A DNA stretch of 61,505 bases from Bacillus sp. SD088 (GTDB lineage Bacteria; Bacillota; Bacilli; Bacillales; Bacillaceae_C), in the NCBI RefSeq assembly GCF_017355205.1, contig NZ_JADIJK010000029.1, positions 1 to 61,505 of the forward strand, written 5' to 3'. The position numbers and the translations under genes are program-made. A model generated the notes under the pieces. That model saw only the letters and a list, made by a program, of their open reading frames with translations. It did not search any database and was not told where the DNA came from. Below, piece by piece: positions 43,815 to 53,026 of this stretch (positions within the stretch are counted from its first letter, which is position 1; each line of letters starts with the position of its first letter).

Positions 43815-44720
43815 GTGGAGGTTTTGAGTAATCCAGTTGGTATGCCCAATGTACATGTTGGAGATCAAAACTTTAATTACAACTCAAAGAAAAGGACGAA
43901 ACTAGTAAGTAATATAATCATTTCAAGTATTCTTCTAATAGGGTCCGTTATAATGATTATCCCGTTTGTCTGGATGCTATTGACCAGCTTTGATTGGGGA
44001 GCCAGATTAAGTATTCCCTACCCACCCAGATTTTGGCCAAAGGAATTCTCATTTAAAACGTACCAACTTGCTTTTACAAATATGCCAATGATCAAATATA
44101 TGATTAACTCTTTGATCATTTCAATTGGAGTCATTTTTGTTAGTTTAATGTCAGCGCTTTTATCAGGTTATGCCATCTCCAAGCTAAAATTTAAAGGATC
44201 GATGGTAGTGCTTGTATTAGCGTTAAGTACCATGATGATTCCATTTGAAATGACAATGATTCCTCAATATTTACTTTTTGCAAAAATTCACTTATTAGAT
44301 ACGTATTGGGCTTTTTTCTTACCGGCTCTTAACTATGCATTCGGTACTTTTTTAGCGAAGGCTTTTATTGATCAAACCCCTTCTAGTTTACGAGAAGCGG
44401 CGATTATAGACGGGGCAGGAGAATTCAAAGTATTTTTTAGTGTTTTTCTTCCATTATGTATTCCGATTGTGGCTACCATGGCGATCCTGCAATTTTTAGC
44501 TGTATGGAATGATTTACTATGGCCATTACTTGCCTTAAAAACACCGGATAAATATACTATTCAGCTTGGTTTAGCTATGTTCCGTGTTAATAAAACAGCG
44601 CCATTGCCGTCCATCATCATGGCGGCAACAACCGTTAGTTTAATTCCTGTTGTGACATTATATTTATTTCTTCAACGCTATATCGTAGAAAGCATCGCCT
44701 TGTCTGGTGTAAAGCAATAA
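43815..44720 (+). CDS. Sugar ABC importer permease 2 (MalG type, importer 3)
   Basis: A 301-residue permease with six helices; the EAA loop is REAAIIDGAGEFKVFFSVFL. Six bases separate it from its partner. The start is uncertain: GTG 43815 sits directly behind AGAGAGG, while TTG 43824 has GGAGG too close. The body of the protein is clear. Confidence 0.9.
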   Translation: MEVLSNPVGMPNVHVGDQNFNYNSKKRTKLVSNIIISSILLIGSVIMIIPFVWMLLTSFDWGARLSIPYPPRFWPKEFSFKTYQLAFTNMPMIKYMINSLIISIGVIFVSLMSALLSGYAISKLKFKGSMVVLVLALSTMMIPFEMTMIPQYLLFAKIHLLDTYWAFFLPALNYAFGTFLAKAFIDQTPSSLREAAIIDGAGEFKVFFSVFLPLCIPIVATMAILQFLAVWNDLLWPLLALKTPDKYTIQLGLAMFRVNKTAPLPSIIMAATTVSLIPVVTLYLFLQRYIVESIALSGVKQ

Positions 44721-44776
44721 ATGAAATGATGTGATTCGTTTAGCCAAAAAGTATATTAAAATGGGAGGTCTTCTAA

Positions 44777-46147
44777 ATGAAGAAAATCTTTTCAATATTA
44801 ATCACTACCCTGTTAGTTGCTGCTTTAGCCGCCTGTTCTTCCTCGACTGACGGAGGAAAGGATACAAGTAATATTGAAGTAGTTTCCGATATGAAAGGAA
44901 CAGTCCGCGTATCAGTGGCTGGATGGCCGCTTGAAGATGGAATTGATCCTATTACTGGGAAAGAAACAATCGGCTTTGAAGAATATTTGAAAAATGAATT
45001 TGAACCAAGATACCCTAATATCGAATTGGAAATATACCAAGTCCCTTGGGATAATGCCCAAGCCAAACAAACAGCTATGTTACAATCGAAAGATGTGGAC
45101 CTTATTTATTCAGGAGGAGCCTTTGCGGCCCAATGGATGGAGCAAGGTTTACTTAGAGGGATTGAAGATTTAATTGAAGATGATTCCGAATTTGATGAAA
45201 GTATCTACCTTGCAGGAATATGGGAAAATTCCTATAGTACAGTTAGTTATGATGGAGAACGTTTTGGTCTTCCATCTGTATTAGGAAAACGCGTTACTGT
45301 ATATGATAAACAACTATTTGAAGAGTGGGGAGTGGAACCATTATCGGAAAATCCATCTCCAGAGGAAATATTGGAGAAGGCACAACAAATGACAGGGGAG
45401 AATCCAGTAACCGGCGAAAGAAATTATGGGCTGTATTTTAGTGGAAAATCCTTAAATGCCTCTACCTTTGTAGCACTCACACATGCCTTTGGAGCTGAAG
45501 GTGCAAAGGGATCCTTAGATGATTTAAAAAACATCGAATGGAAATTGGATACACCCGAAATGGTGAAAGTAATGGAATGGCTTGCTGAAGCTTCCCAATA
45601 TCCCCCAATTGATTTTTTAAATGAAAAAGGAAATGAAAATTTCGGAACAGAAATGAATAATATAGGCATCGCCCTTGATGATGCTGGTGGCCCAATAATG
45701 GGAGAATACTTGGCAAATGATAATAAAGAAATATTAGACCGTTATGAAGCAGTATTGAATTTAGGCCCGAATGGGGAAGGATGGGTAGCGATGGATCCAT
45801 TTGTTATGGCTAAAGATGCACAAGATGTAGAAGCAGCTTGGGAAGTAATGAAGTTTCTAACTGGGTATGAAACCCAAAAATGGAATTATGATAACTATTC
45901 AGCAACCCCAACATTAGCTGATGCTGACTTTGTTCCCAAAGAAGATAAGTTTTCGCAAAAGGCGATGGAGATTGCAGACGTTTCACCTTCAGTTCTGATG
46001 GATGAAGCGAACCCATTCTTTAGTAGTGAGATTGTTCCCGCTGTAAACGGATTTATCAGTAATGCAGCCAATGGAAAAACACCGGATATTGAAAAGTTTC
46101 TAAGTGATTTACAAAAACGTGCAGAAAAATGGTCGGCCAATCAATAA
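44777..46147 (+). CDS. Sugar-binding lipoprotein (importer 3)
   Basis: A 456-residue family 1 binding protein. The signal peptide ends in lipobox ALAAC, followed by a Ser/Asp/Gly-rich linker (SSSTDGGKD), so the protein is lipid-anchored outside the membrane. The text YQVPWDNAQAKQTAMLQS and DLIYSGGAFAAQWM is typical. GGGAGG precedes the ATG. With the isomerase and dehydrogenase upstream it forms a complete uptake-and-entry module; cargo unknown. Confidence 0.9.
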   Translation: MKKIFSILITTLLVAALAACSSSTDGGKDTSNIEVVSDMKGTVRVSVAGWPLEDGIDPITGKETIGFEEYLKNEFEPRYPNIELEIYQVPWDNAQAKQTAMLQSKDVDLIYSGGAFAAQWMEQGLLRGIEDLIEDDSEFDESIYLAGIWENSYSTVSYDGERFGLPSVLGKRVTVYDKQLFEEWGVEPLSENPSPEEILEKAQQMTGENPVTGERNYGLYFSGKSLNASTFVALTHAFGAEGAKGSLDDLKNIEWKLDTPEMVKVMEWLAEASQYPPIDFLNEKGNENFGTEMNNIGIALDDAGGPIMGEYLANDNKEILDRYEAVLNLGPNGEGWVAMDPFVMAKDAQDVEAAWEVMKFLTGYETQKWNYDNYSATPTLADADFVPKEDKFSQKAMEIADVSPSVLMDEANPFFSSEIVPAVNGFISNAANGKTPDIEKFLSDLQKRAEKWSANQ

Positions 46148-46182
46148 CAAAATTCGCTAAAGATTGAATCAAAACGAAAGGA

Positions 46183-46378
46183 TGGGGCTTTCCAATAAGT
46201 CTTCAACGACGAAAAGAATGAAGAATTCTCTTTCTTTTTATGAATAAACGTTAAGAAAATCGCCAAAAATGATGACATGTCTGACCCCATAGCTCACGAA
46301 TTTGTGAGGAAGCAGAAGCGATGCCCACGGCAAAGGAGCCTTTTTGGCGATTTTCGACTTTTGGGACAGGCCCATTTT
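46183..46378. repeat. Nested inverted-repeat structure after importer 3
   Basis: The outer arms ATGGGGCTTTCCAATAAGTC and GACTTTTGGGACAGGCCCAT pair imperfectly. The inner arms AAAATCGCCAAAAA (about 46257-46271) and TTTTTGGCGATTTT (about 46342-46355) pair perfectly. A T run follows at 46375. It resembles the repeat-derived terminator at 22024 and probably ends the importer 3 operon. Confidence 0.6.
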
Positions 46379-46453
46379 TTGTATTTGAACTCTTGGTCTG
46401 GAAAAGCCATTTAAATTTATTATTCTGTAGTTCAGTAAATTTAGGTTATCTGT

Positions 46454-46459
46454 TATAAT
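46454..46459 (+). promoter_or_regulatory. Probable -10 box of proS
   Basis: TATAAT upstream of the T-box leader, with no good -35 box (TTCAGT at about 17 bases). It is placed as expected for transcription starting just before stem I of the leader. Confidence 0.5.
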
Positions 46460-46486
46460 ATATTCATTTATATACGATAAAAAACA

Positions 46487-46702
46487 GAGATAAGGATTAG
46501 TATAATTTGTTATCTTTTTTAGAGAGGGAATGGGTGGTGCGAATTTCCAAGATGCAAATTAGAACCTGCCTTGGAGTTCGCAGATGTGCGCGGTTTTGGC
46601 CGTTATCCAATTGAGTGTGCATGTTTTGTTGATCAATGTAAATAAAGGTGGTACCACCGGTCCCCGGTCCTTTTCGGATGGGGGCCTCTTTGTGGTTTTA
46701 CA
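46487..46702 (+). ncRNA. T-box leader (tRNA-Pro sensing) of proS
   Basis: Stem I begins near AGAGAGGGAATGGGTGGTGCGA (AGAG and GGTGGTGC elements). The specifier region is AGAACCTGCCTTGG, where CCT is a proline codon. The conserved T-box/antiterminator sequence AAGGTGGTACCACCGG is at 46645-46660; its TGGT complements the ACCA end of uncharged tRNA-Pro. A competing GC-rich terminator (GTCCCCGGTCC, GGATGGGGGCC) follows. Known role: uncharged tRNA prevents termination and turns on the synthetase gene. Confidence 0.88.
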
Positions 46703-46723
46703 AAAAAATTAGAGGTGTAGAAG

Positions 46724-48163
46724 ATGGGAAAAAAGAATAAGCAATTTGTAGAAAAAATTACAGCGATGGAAGAGGATTTTGCACAATGGTATACAGATGT
46801 TGTGAAACAGGCAAATTTAATTGATTATGGGCCAGTTCGTGGAACGATGATCATTAAACCAGATGGATTTGCGATATGGGAACGTATCCGTGATGAATTA
46901 GACAGGCAAATAAAAGCGACGGGTCATGCAAATGTTTCTTTTCCTTCATTTATTCCAGAGAGCCTGCTGCAAAAGGAAAAAGATCATGTAGAAGGATTTG
47001 CGCCTGAAGTGGCCTGGGTTACACATGGTGGTGAAAATGAATTAAGTGAACGATTGGTTGTGCGCCCAACCTCTGAGGCTCTGTTTTGTGAATATTATTC
47101 AAAAAATATCCATTCTTATCGTGATTTGCCTATGCTCTATAATCAATGGAGTAATGTGGTGCGCTGGGAAAAAACGACACGTCCCTTTTTGCGGTCATTG
47201 GAATTTTTATGGCAGGAAGGGCACACAGCACATGCAACGTATGAGGAGGCCGCGGAAGAAACAACAAGAATGTTGAATGTTTATACAGATGTGCTTGAAA
47301 ACTATCTAGCCATTCCCGTTCTCCGTGGTCGAAAAACTGAAAAGGAAAAGTTTGCTGGTGCTGATTATACACTCACGATTGAAAGTATGATGCATGATGG
47401 GAAAGCCTTGCAATCGGGTACTTCTCATCATTTTGGCTCAGGTTTTGCTAAAGCCTTTGATATCACTTATTTGGATGAAAAGGGGGAAAGCCAATTTGTC
47501 TATCAAACCTCTTGGGGGATTACTACCCGTTTGATTGGTGCACTAATCATGGTTCATGGCGATAATCGCGGTTTGGTTTTACCGCCAAAAATTGCTCCAA
47601 TACAAGCGATTATTATTCCTATTGCTCAACATAAAGAAGGAGTTCTAGATCAAGCTTATGCCTTGCGTGATCAATTAAAAGATTTTGTTCGCGTAGGAAT
47701 AGATGCAAGTGACAAGTCACCAGGATGGAAATTTAATGAATGTGAAATGAAGGGAATTCCCGTCCGAATTGAAATGGGACCGAAAGATATTGAAAAAAAT
47801 CAAGTTGTCCTTGTTCGGCGCGATACGGGAGAAAAGGAATTTGTCAATTTAGATGATTTAGAAGCTCGTTTACCGATCTTAATGGAGGAGATCCAAGAGA
47901 ACCTCTTTAATCGTGCACTTCTCCTTCGTGAGGAGAAAACCTCCATTGCCACGACAATGGAGGAATTTAAACATATTCTTGAAAAAAATCCTGGTTTCAT
48001 TAAAGCGATGTGGTGTGGAGATCGCGATTGTGAAGAGAGAATAAAAGAAGAAACCCAGGCTACATCAAGGTGTATCCCTTTTGAACAAGAGAAAGTGGCG
48101 GATAGTTGTATATGCTGTGGGAAAGAAGCAAAAGAAATGGTCTATTGGGCGAAAGCATATTAA
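46724..48163 (+). CDS. proS: Prolyl-tRNA synthetase, archaeal/eukaryotic-like short form
   Basis: A 479-residue class II synthetase that charges tRNA-Pro. It lacks the bacterial editing insertion and has the C-terminal zinc-like domain of the archaeal-type enzyme ([13 protein letters not shown] ... [18 protein letters not shown], ending in the typical Ala-Tyr). Motif 2 is visible as [20 protein letters not shown] and motif 3 as [21 protein letters not shown]. Some bacilli carry this as a second, T-box-induced proS beside a housekeeping copy. Start ATG behind AGAGGTG. Confidence 0.95.
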   Translation: MGKKNKQFVEKITAMEEDFAQWYTDVVKQANLIDYGPVRGTMIIKPDGFAIWERIRDELDRQIKATGHANVSFPSFIPESLLQKEKDHVEGFAPEVAWVTHGGENELSERLVVRPTSEALFCEYYSKNIHSYRDLPMLYNQWSNVVRWEKTTRPFLRSLEFLWQEGHTAHATYEEAAEETTRMLNVYTDVLENYLAIPVLRGRKTEKEKFAGADYTLTIESMMHDGKALQSGTSHHFGSGFAKAFDITYLDEKGESQFVYQTSWGITTRLIGALIMVHGDNRGLVLPPKIAPIQAIIIPIAQHKEGVLDQAYALRDQLKDFVRVGIDASDKSPGWKFNECEMKGIPVRIEMGPKDIEKNQVVLVRRDTGEKEFVNLDDLEARLPILMEEIQENLFNRALLLREEKTSIATTMEEFKHILEKNPGFIKAMWCGDRDCEERIKEETQATSRCIPFEQEKVADSCICCGKEAKEMVYWAKAY

Positions 48164-48211
48164 AGGATTTAGTAGCTTTTTAATGACAAAAGAACACTAG
48201 TATTGGGACTT

Positions 48212-48263
48212 CAACAACAAAAAGATGAAGTGAGAGGTTTCCACTTCATCTTTTCGCTGTTGG
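48212..48263. terminator. Bidirectional terminator between proS and the chemoreceptor
   Basis: CAACAACAAAAAGATGAAGTG pairs with CACTTCATCTTTTCGCTGTTGG around a 9-base loop with one small mismatch. It lies between convergent genes. Confidence 0.82.
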
Positions 48264-48273
48264 TAAGCTTTTC

Positions 48274-50004
48274 TCAAATCTCGGATTCTAATTGCGTTAA
48301 CAATGTAAGCACAAGCTCTGAATAGTTTAGGACTTGCTCAAATGCTTCTTGCGATGCTGATTGGTCATCCTGTTCATACAATGAAACAGCTTGTTTGGCA
48401 TAATGGTGGACGGCTTTATGAGGCTTTTCTAATTGCTTAAAGGCAGGCATTTCCTTCACTTTTGAAGATAAATCTCCATAGTACCATTGGCCAAGTCGAC
48501 ATGTTTCGTGTGATGTCACTTGCTGGGAATTAAGTGTTTCTAATCCTAGCAGCATATTATAGATTTTCCATTTCCAAAGAAGATGATCTGTTTTTGCAAC
48601 TTTAATGACGTCTTTTGAATTTAAATGAATATTTGTCGTAAAAAAAGTATTTCGATATTCTTCCATTTGCCTACTTAAATCAAAAATAACTTTAGCTGTC
48701 TGATTCGCAATGGCTTGTGAACTCTTGCTTAAATCAAAAATAATTGAGTTGCGTTGTGCAATTTCATCAACAGCTGATGTCTGTTCCTCTGACATTGCAG
48801 CGATTTGTGATGTCGCTTGATTAATTCCTTGCATGGCGAACACGATCTTGTTTAGTGCTTCATCAGCAACTTTGGCACCCGTTACGCTTTTCTTGATCAA
48901 TGCTTCTGTATTGTTCATTTGTTTTGTTACGAGGATTGAGACATGTTGTAATGATTGCATATGCTCCGCTATTTGTAATGTTTGTTCCTTTGTATGCTCT
49001 GCTAACTTCCTTACTTCATTCGCTACTACAGCAAATCCTTTTCCATGTTCTCCTGCCCGTGCAGCCTCGATACTTGCATTTAAGGCAAGCAAGTTGGTTT
49101 GATCTGTGATTTGCTTGATAACTTCAACAATTTCATGAGTTTTCTCAATCTCGTGGTTAAGCTGATCGACTTGATGTACAACCTGATTATAGACGTGCCC
49201 CACTTGTTCAATATCTACCATCGTTTCATGAACATTTTGTTTGCCTTGTTCTGCAAATTGAACGGCTTCATCTGTTCCTTCCGCCACCTTGGTTGAATGA
49301 TTGGCGACTTCTAGAATAGAAGCACTGACTTCTTCTGTTGCACTTGAAACACTATAGCTTTCCTCATTCATATTATCCATCTCTGCGATTAATTGTTTTG
49401 AAGTATCTAGCTGCGTGGTGTAGTTTAATGTATCGGAAATGCCAAACAAAAAGGATTTAAACGTTTCTTCCATATAAACTTCCACGATGAGTTGCTGATC
49501 AAATGCTGCTAATTTTTGAATGGAAAGGACAGTATTCATCATCTGATTTGGCTGACTGTACAATTTTTCCATCAGAATAGAAGTCATAATTTGTATTAAC
49601 AGATGGTGGGCAGAAATAAAATGCTCAGCAGTCAAATGAATGCGACTATGTACTTGACCAATTACAATTCTTGTCTCGATATACTCTTTATTTACCTCTG
49701 CATCTAAAAATTGATCTAAATATTTCCCCATCGTTTTTCTTAAACGCTCAACGGTTGAATGTTGGATAATGATGCCTTGCAAATGATCAACAGACGTAAT
49801 CCGGTCGTAAAATTGATTAACTATTTCGTTTTTATAGGGAGAAAGGACGGAAGACGCCTCACGAATAGCGACTAAATTTTCTTGTTTGATATTCATAAAA
49901 GTCAGTCGCTCCTTTATTCGCTTCCCTACGCCGGCAATATCAGTTTGATTAGAATGATTGAGATATTCTTCCCATGTTTTTGTTTTTTTTGTGAAAAGCT
50001 TCAT
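48274..50004 (-). CDS. hemAT: HemAT-like globin-coupled chemoreceptor with CZB domain
   Basis: A 576-residue soluble chemoreceptor with no membrane segment. Residues about 10-185 form a globin-coupled sensor, with the likely proximal histidine in [15 protein letters not shown]. About 230-460 is the methyl-accepting signalling coiled coil with tip [20 protein letters not shown]. About 465-570 is a CZB (chemoreceptor zinc-binding) domain: [19 protein letters not shown] and [10 protein letters not shown] supply the His/Cys/His/His set. Known HemAT senses oxygen; the CZB domain is unusual in HemAT and would add zinc or hypochlorite sensing. I chose ATG 50004 behind GGAGG. Confidence 0.88.
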   Translation of the reverse strand: MKLFTKKTKTWEEYLNHSNQTDIAGVGKRIKERLTFMNIKQENLVAIREASSVLSPYKNEIVNQFYDRITSVDHLQGIIIQHSTVERLRKTMGKYLDQFLDAEVNKEYIETRIVIGQVHSRIHLTAEHFISAHHLLIQIMTSILMEKLYSQPNQMMNTVLSIQKLAAFDQQLIVEVYMEETFKSFLFGISDTLNYTTQLDTSKQLIAEMDNMNEESYSVSSATEEVSASILEVANHSTKVAEGTDEAVQFAEQGKQNVHETMVDIEQVGHVYNQVVHQVDQLNHEIEKTHEIVEVIKQITDQTNLLALNASIEAARAGEHGKGFAVVANEVRKLAEHTKEQTLQIAEHMQSLQHVSILVTKQMNNTEALIKKSVTGAKVADEALNKIVFAMQGINQATSQIAAMSEEQTSAVDEIAQRNSIIFDLSKSSQAIANQTAKVIFDLSRQMEEYRNTFFTTNIHLNSKDVIKVAKTDHLLWKWKIYNMLLGLETLNSQQVTSHETCRLGQWYYGDLSSKVKEMPAFKQLEKPHKAVHHYAKQAVSLYEQDDQSASQEAFEQVLNYSELVLTLLTQLESEI

Positions 50005-50497
50005 TGTTTGCTCTTCCTCCACTATGTGCATTTTTTTATTTAGAGCTTTAAGTTTGAGCTTTCAAAACAATAGGTACTATTAGCAGATCTCAATCTTTTT
50101 CCTTGCTAAGTATAGATATAGCAGGAGATGCCGCCTCTACTTCAGCCCGTAAAATTAGCTCCTATCATGAACTGATCAGTAAATCTATTTTTTATGAAAG
50201 CTCGTTTTTGCAGAATAAGTCATTATGAAAAGGCTTCTCTTATCTTCAATTTTAAAAAATATCCGTATAGGCCAAAAATACCGACGCTAGATTGAATAGG
50301 TCGGTGTACTACTAGCTTCCATTAGGATATTGCAGTCAATAATATTTAATTATAGGTCTTGTTAATTATATACTTTTAACCTATGGGTGTCTAGGACAAT
50401 AGGAAGGTGCCTGGCACCACCCGATTCTTGTCTGTTTATGCCGAATGGTTTATTCGGCGAAACATGATATGTTCAGGGTCGTACCAGGCACTCCTTT
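50005..50497. other. 493-base region between the chemoreceptor and sulfatase genes
   Basis: The left part presumably carries the chemoreceptor promoter on the - strand, but I see no clear boxes. The right part (50403-50497) is a REP-like terminator element. No gene is supported: the 72-codon frame at 50407 lies on the repeat and the sulfatase complement. Confidence 0.5.
50403..50497 (-). repeat. REP-like inverted element at the sulfatase 3' end (GGTGCCTGGCACC)
   Basis: GGTGCCTGGCACC (50406-50418) and GTACCAGGCACTCC (50481-50494) are inverted copies. The small perfect hairpin GCCGAAT-GGTTT-ATTCGGC lies between them. It directly abuts the sulfatase stop codon. A third copy of the core, GGTACCAGGCAC, is at 52218-52229 on the other side of the same gene. 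Confidence 0.65.
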
Positions 50498-51958
50498 TTA
50501 TTCGAATTCATGTGGATGGCGTTTTTTTAGTTCTGGAATTGCATGTCCTCTTCCGGTTGCTTCTAATCTCTTTACGTAATGTTTCAGATTGCCTTTTGCA
50601 TGAAGGGGTCCGCCTTCCTTCATGACTGTCCATAGTGGGTCAACATCATGATCCATTGTACTCATCATGTCATCATGCCATTCGTTTAGATAGTAAACAG
50701 CTTCTCGACAAAGATCAGGATTTTCAGATGCTACATCATGCTGTTCGAAAGGATCTTCTTTCAGGTTGTATAGCATTTCTTTAGGGAATAGATGATACCC
50801 GTCATGATAGGAGCGAATGTATAACCAGTCTCCGAATCTAACAGACCTCTGACATACATGTGCACATTGCGACACTACTAAATAATCGCGACCAGCTGAT
50901 TCTCCATTTTTTAGAGCAGCAGCATAGCTTTGTCCATCCCATCTTTCAGCAGGCTCGACATCAATTAATTCTGCAATCGTTGGCGGAAGATCAAGATGGT
51001 AATGGAAATCATTATCCACATGCCCCGCTTTTAGACCTGGCCAACGAATGATCATAGGAATACGGCATGTGCCTTGATCAGCTGTTCCATGTTCCCCATA
51101 GATGCCCAATTCTCCCATATTTTCGCCATGATCCGCTGTGATGATTATAATCACTTCTTCCATAACACCTTGTTTCTCTAATTGTTCAAAAATCATCCCG
51201 ACATGGTCATCGAGATACTTTACTCCGCAATCATAACCATCAATCATTTTCCGCATATCATCCATATTTTTTATTTCACCAGGATAACGAGGATATTCTG
51301 GATCTGTGTTATTGTTGAACATATTGATTTCATGAACACTATGAGGCCCAATTTTTTCCTTTTGCTTTTCTAAAACTTCATCGGTAATCCAGGCAGGAAG
51401 TGGCTCATCCTTGAACGGATTTCCAAATGATTCAGGTGCTCTATATGGAGTGTGAGGATCCCAATAATTAACGTATAAAAACCAGTCTTCATTTTCTCCA
51501 TTTCGCTCCAACCAATCCAATACAACAGGTGTCACTTCTTCAGCTGATTCCATTCCACCTTTTCCCGTATTATACATCTCATTAAAGCCAGCATAGAAAG
51601 TATAGGAAGAATGTCTTTCCGCAAAGGGGCTAATTAACGATGTTTTCATCCCTTTGCGTCGAAACACATTAGGGAAATTTTCGAAAGAGAGTTTATCACG
51701 AAATCCGCGTTCCTCTCCATCATGACGCACATCTGCAGCTGCACCCCCATGGTTTACGACACCATTATGAATTCCAAAACGGCCAGTCATCAAAGCGGTT
51801 CGTGAAGGAAAACAAGGAGCATCAGATGTATAATAATTGGTAAATCGAACTCCTTCAGCTGCAATCTTATCAATGTTTGGTGAAGTATGACGGTGATAGC
51901 CATAACAACCTAAATGTGCTGGATTAGTAGAATCTAAATCTAATAATAATACTTTCAT
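50498..51958 (-). CDS. Type I (Cys) sulfatase, cytoplasmic
   Basis: A 486-residue sulfatase. The formylglycine motif is Cys49-Phe-Pro-Ser-Arg53 with the following TALMTGRFG. The N-terminal metal Asp residues are in LLLDLDSTNP, and the C-terminal pair is in TADHGENMGELGIYGEHG. NYWDPHTPYRAPE supplies further active-site residues. No signal peptide. It is only distantly similar to the sulfatase at 27937, so it probably cuts a different sulfate position. It stands alone, 14 kb from the FGE gene. AAGGAGAG precedes the ATG. Confidence 0.9.
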   Translation of the reverse strand: MKVLLLDLDSTNPAHLGCYGYHRHTSPNIDKIAAEGVRFTNYYTSDAPCFPSRTALMTGRFGIHNGVVNHGGAAADVRHDGEERGFRDKLSFENFPNVFRRKGMKTSLISPFAERHSSYTFYAGFNEMYNTGKGGMESAEEVTPVVLDWLERNGENEDWFLYVNYWDPHTPYRAPESFGNPFKDEPLPAWITDEVLEKQKEKIGPHSVHEINMFNNNTDPEYPRYPGEIKNMDDMRKMIDGYDCGVKYLDDHVGMIFEQLEKQGVMEEVIIIITADHGENMGELGIYGEHGTADQGTCRIPMIIRWPGLKAGHVDNDFHYHLDLPPTIAELIDVEPAERWDGQSYAAALKNGESAGRDYLVVSQCAHVCQRSVRFGDWLYIRSYHDGYHLFPKEMLYNLKEDPFEQHDVASENPDLCREAVYYLNEWHDDMMSTMDHDVDPLWTVMKEGGPLHAKGNLKHYVKRLEATGRGHAIPELKKRHPHEFE

Positions 51959-52315
51959 GAAAGACTCTCCTTACTATTTAATATTAAAAAAAGCTACATA
52001 CTGCTTGTAAAAGAAGGCGATTACACTTCACCTCTTTCTATGTATTATAGGATGATCAACGGAAGGGGGTCCATGTATAATTCTCTGATTTATAGTAGAA
52101 TATTGGACTGTTTACGAGGGTTTTTTTGTGAATTTATATGGGGGAGGGCCTGCTAGGCCCCATCCAAATCTTACTGAATTAGCTCACGAGAAGCTTTTAA
52201 TTCGACATTATTCAAGCGGTACCAGGCACTTTTATCCCGGTGCAACCGTCCGTAAGCCACTAAGAGATTGCAAAGAAGTCTAAGTGGAGGTAACGGACGC
52301 TAACACTCCGCTTTA
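51959..52315. other. 357-base intergenic region with two structured segments
   Basis: TATAAT on the - strand (about 52043-52048) may be part of the sulfatase promoter. GGGGGAGGGCCTGCTAGGCCCCATCC (about 52140) can form a GC-rich hairpin. 52218-52229 is a REP-type GGTACCAGGCAC, and 52245-52315 is a repeat shared with 54205-54271. No gene. Confidence 0.5.
52245..52315. repeat. Hairpin repeat GTCCGTAA...TAACGGAC, copy 1
   Basis: GTCCGTAAGCCACTAAG pairs with CTAAGTGGAGGTAACGGAC, followed by GCTAACACTCCGCTTTAT. The same layout appears at 54205-54271. Both copies abut the 3' end of a - strand gene, so a transcription-end role is plausible. Confidence 0.6.
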
Positions 52316-52996
52316 TTAATTTGCACTTTCTAAATAAGTGATCGAAACTTTCAGGTTAGCATTTTTTTCGCGAATTCGGTCAAGGAGCTCTTTGTCATTG
52401 GTTGTGTCTTTGCTGCGAATAGCGTAGGTGTATAAAATCATGGTTCCGAGATTGGTTGTTTCTACTTGTCTGAGTGTATGACTCAGTGTATATTGTTGAA
52501 AAATATCAACGAGTAAGTTTTCATGATTTAAGTTTTCCGGGACGGTGACTTTTAAAATCTGTGTATCTTTTCCTTTTCCATATTGCATTTTATAAAGCAA
52601 GTAAAAGATGAAACTAGCAAAAAGGGTAAGCATAATTGCTAAACCGAATTGGAAGAGACCTGCTGTCATGCCGACACAAAGGCCAAAAAAGATATAAGCG
52701 ATATCCTTTGCATCTGTTACAGCACTACGGAAGCGTATCAATGAAAAGACCGCAAATAGGCCAAAGGCAACACCAGCATTTCCACTCACAACATTCATGA
52801 CGACAGACACGACAACACTCATCATGATAATTGTATGAACGAATGATTGCGAATACCTTTCACCTGTAAAGGTGATTTGATAAACCTTGGTAATTAATAA
52901 ACTGAGTATAAGGGCAAGTGCCATTGCAACCAAACTCATCCAAATATTTGTTTCTCCTAAATTTTCCAACGTAAATAAATTCTCTATAAAATCCAT
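52316..52996 (-). CDS. DUF4956 membrane protein
   Basis: A 226-residue protein with about four helices in the N-terminal two thirds (MSLVAMALALILSLLITKVY; IIMMSVVVSVVMNVVSG; the FGLFAVFSLIRFRSAVTDAK segment; IAYIFFGLCVGMTAGLFQFG) and a soluble ferredoxin-like tail. The DUF4956 family often travels with VTC-domain proteins. ATG 52996 has GGAGG 7 bases upstream, better than the longer in-frame start at 53011. Its role is unknown, possibly export or use of the polymer made by its partner. Confidence 0.85.
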   Translation of the reverse strand: MDFIENLFTLENLGETNIWMSLVAMALALILSLLITKVYQITFTGERYSQSFVHTIIMMSVVVSVVMNVVSGNAGVAFGLFAVFSLIRFRSAVTDAKDIAYIFFGLCVGMTAGLFQFGLAIMLTLFASFIFYLLYKMQYGKGKDTQILKVTVPENLNHENLLVDIFQQYTLSHTLRQVETTNLGTMILYTYAIRSKDTTNDKELLDRIREKNANLKVSITYLESAN

Positions 52997-53026
52997 TGTA
53001 TATTCCTCCACTTTTTTCCTTTTTCT

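Noticed and set aside
50407-50625. 72-codon frame near the sulfatase 3' end
   Set aside because: It is formed by the REP-like element and the complement of the sulfatase gene.
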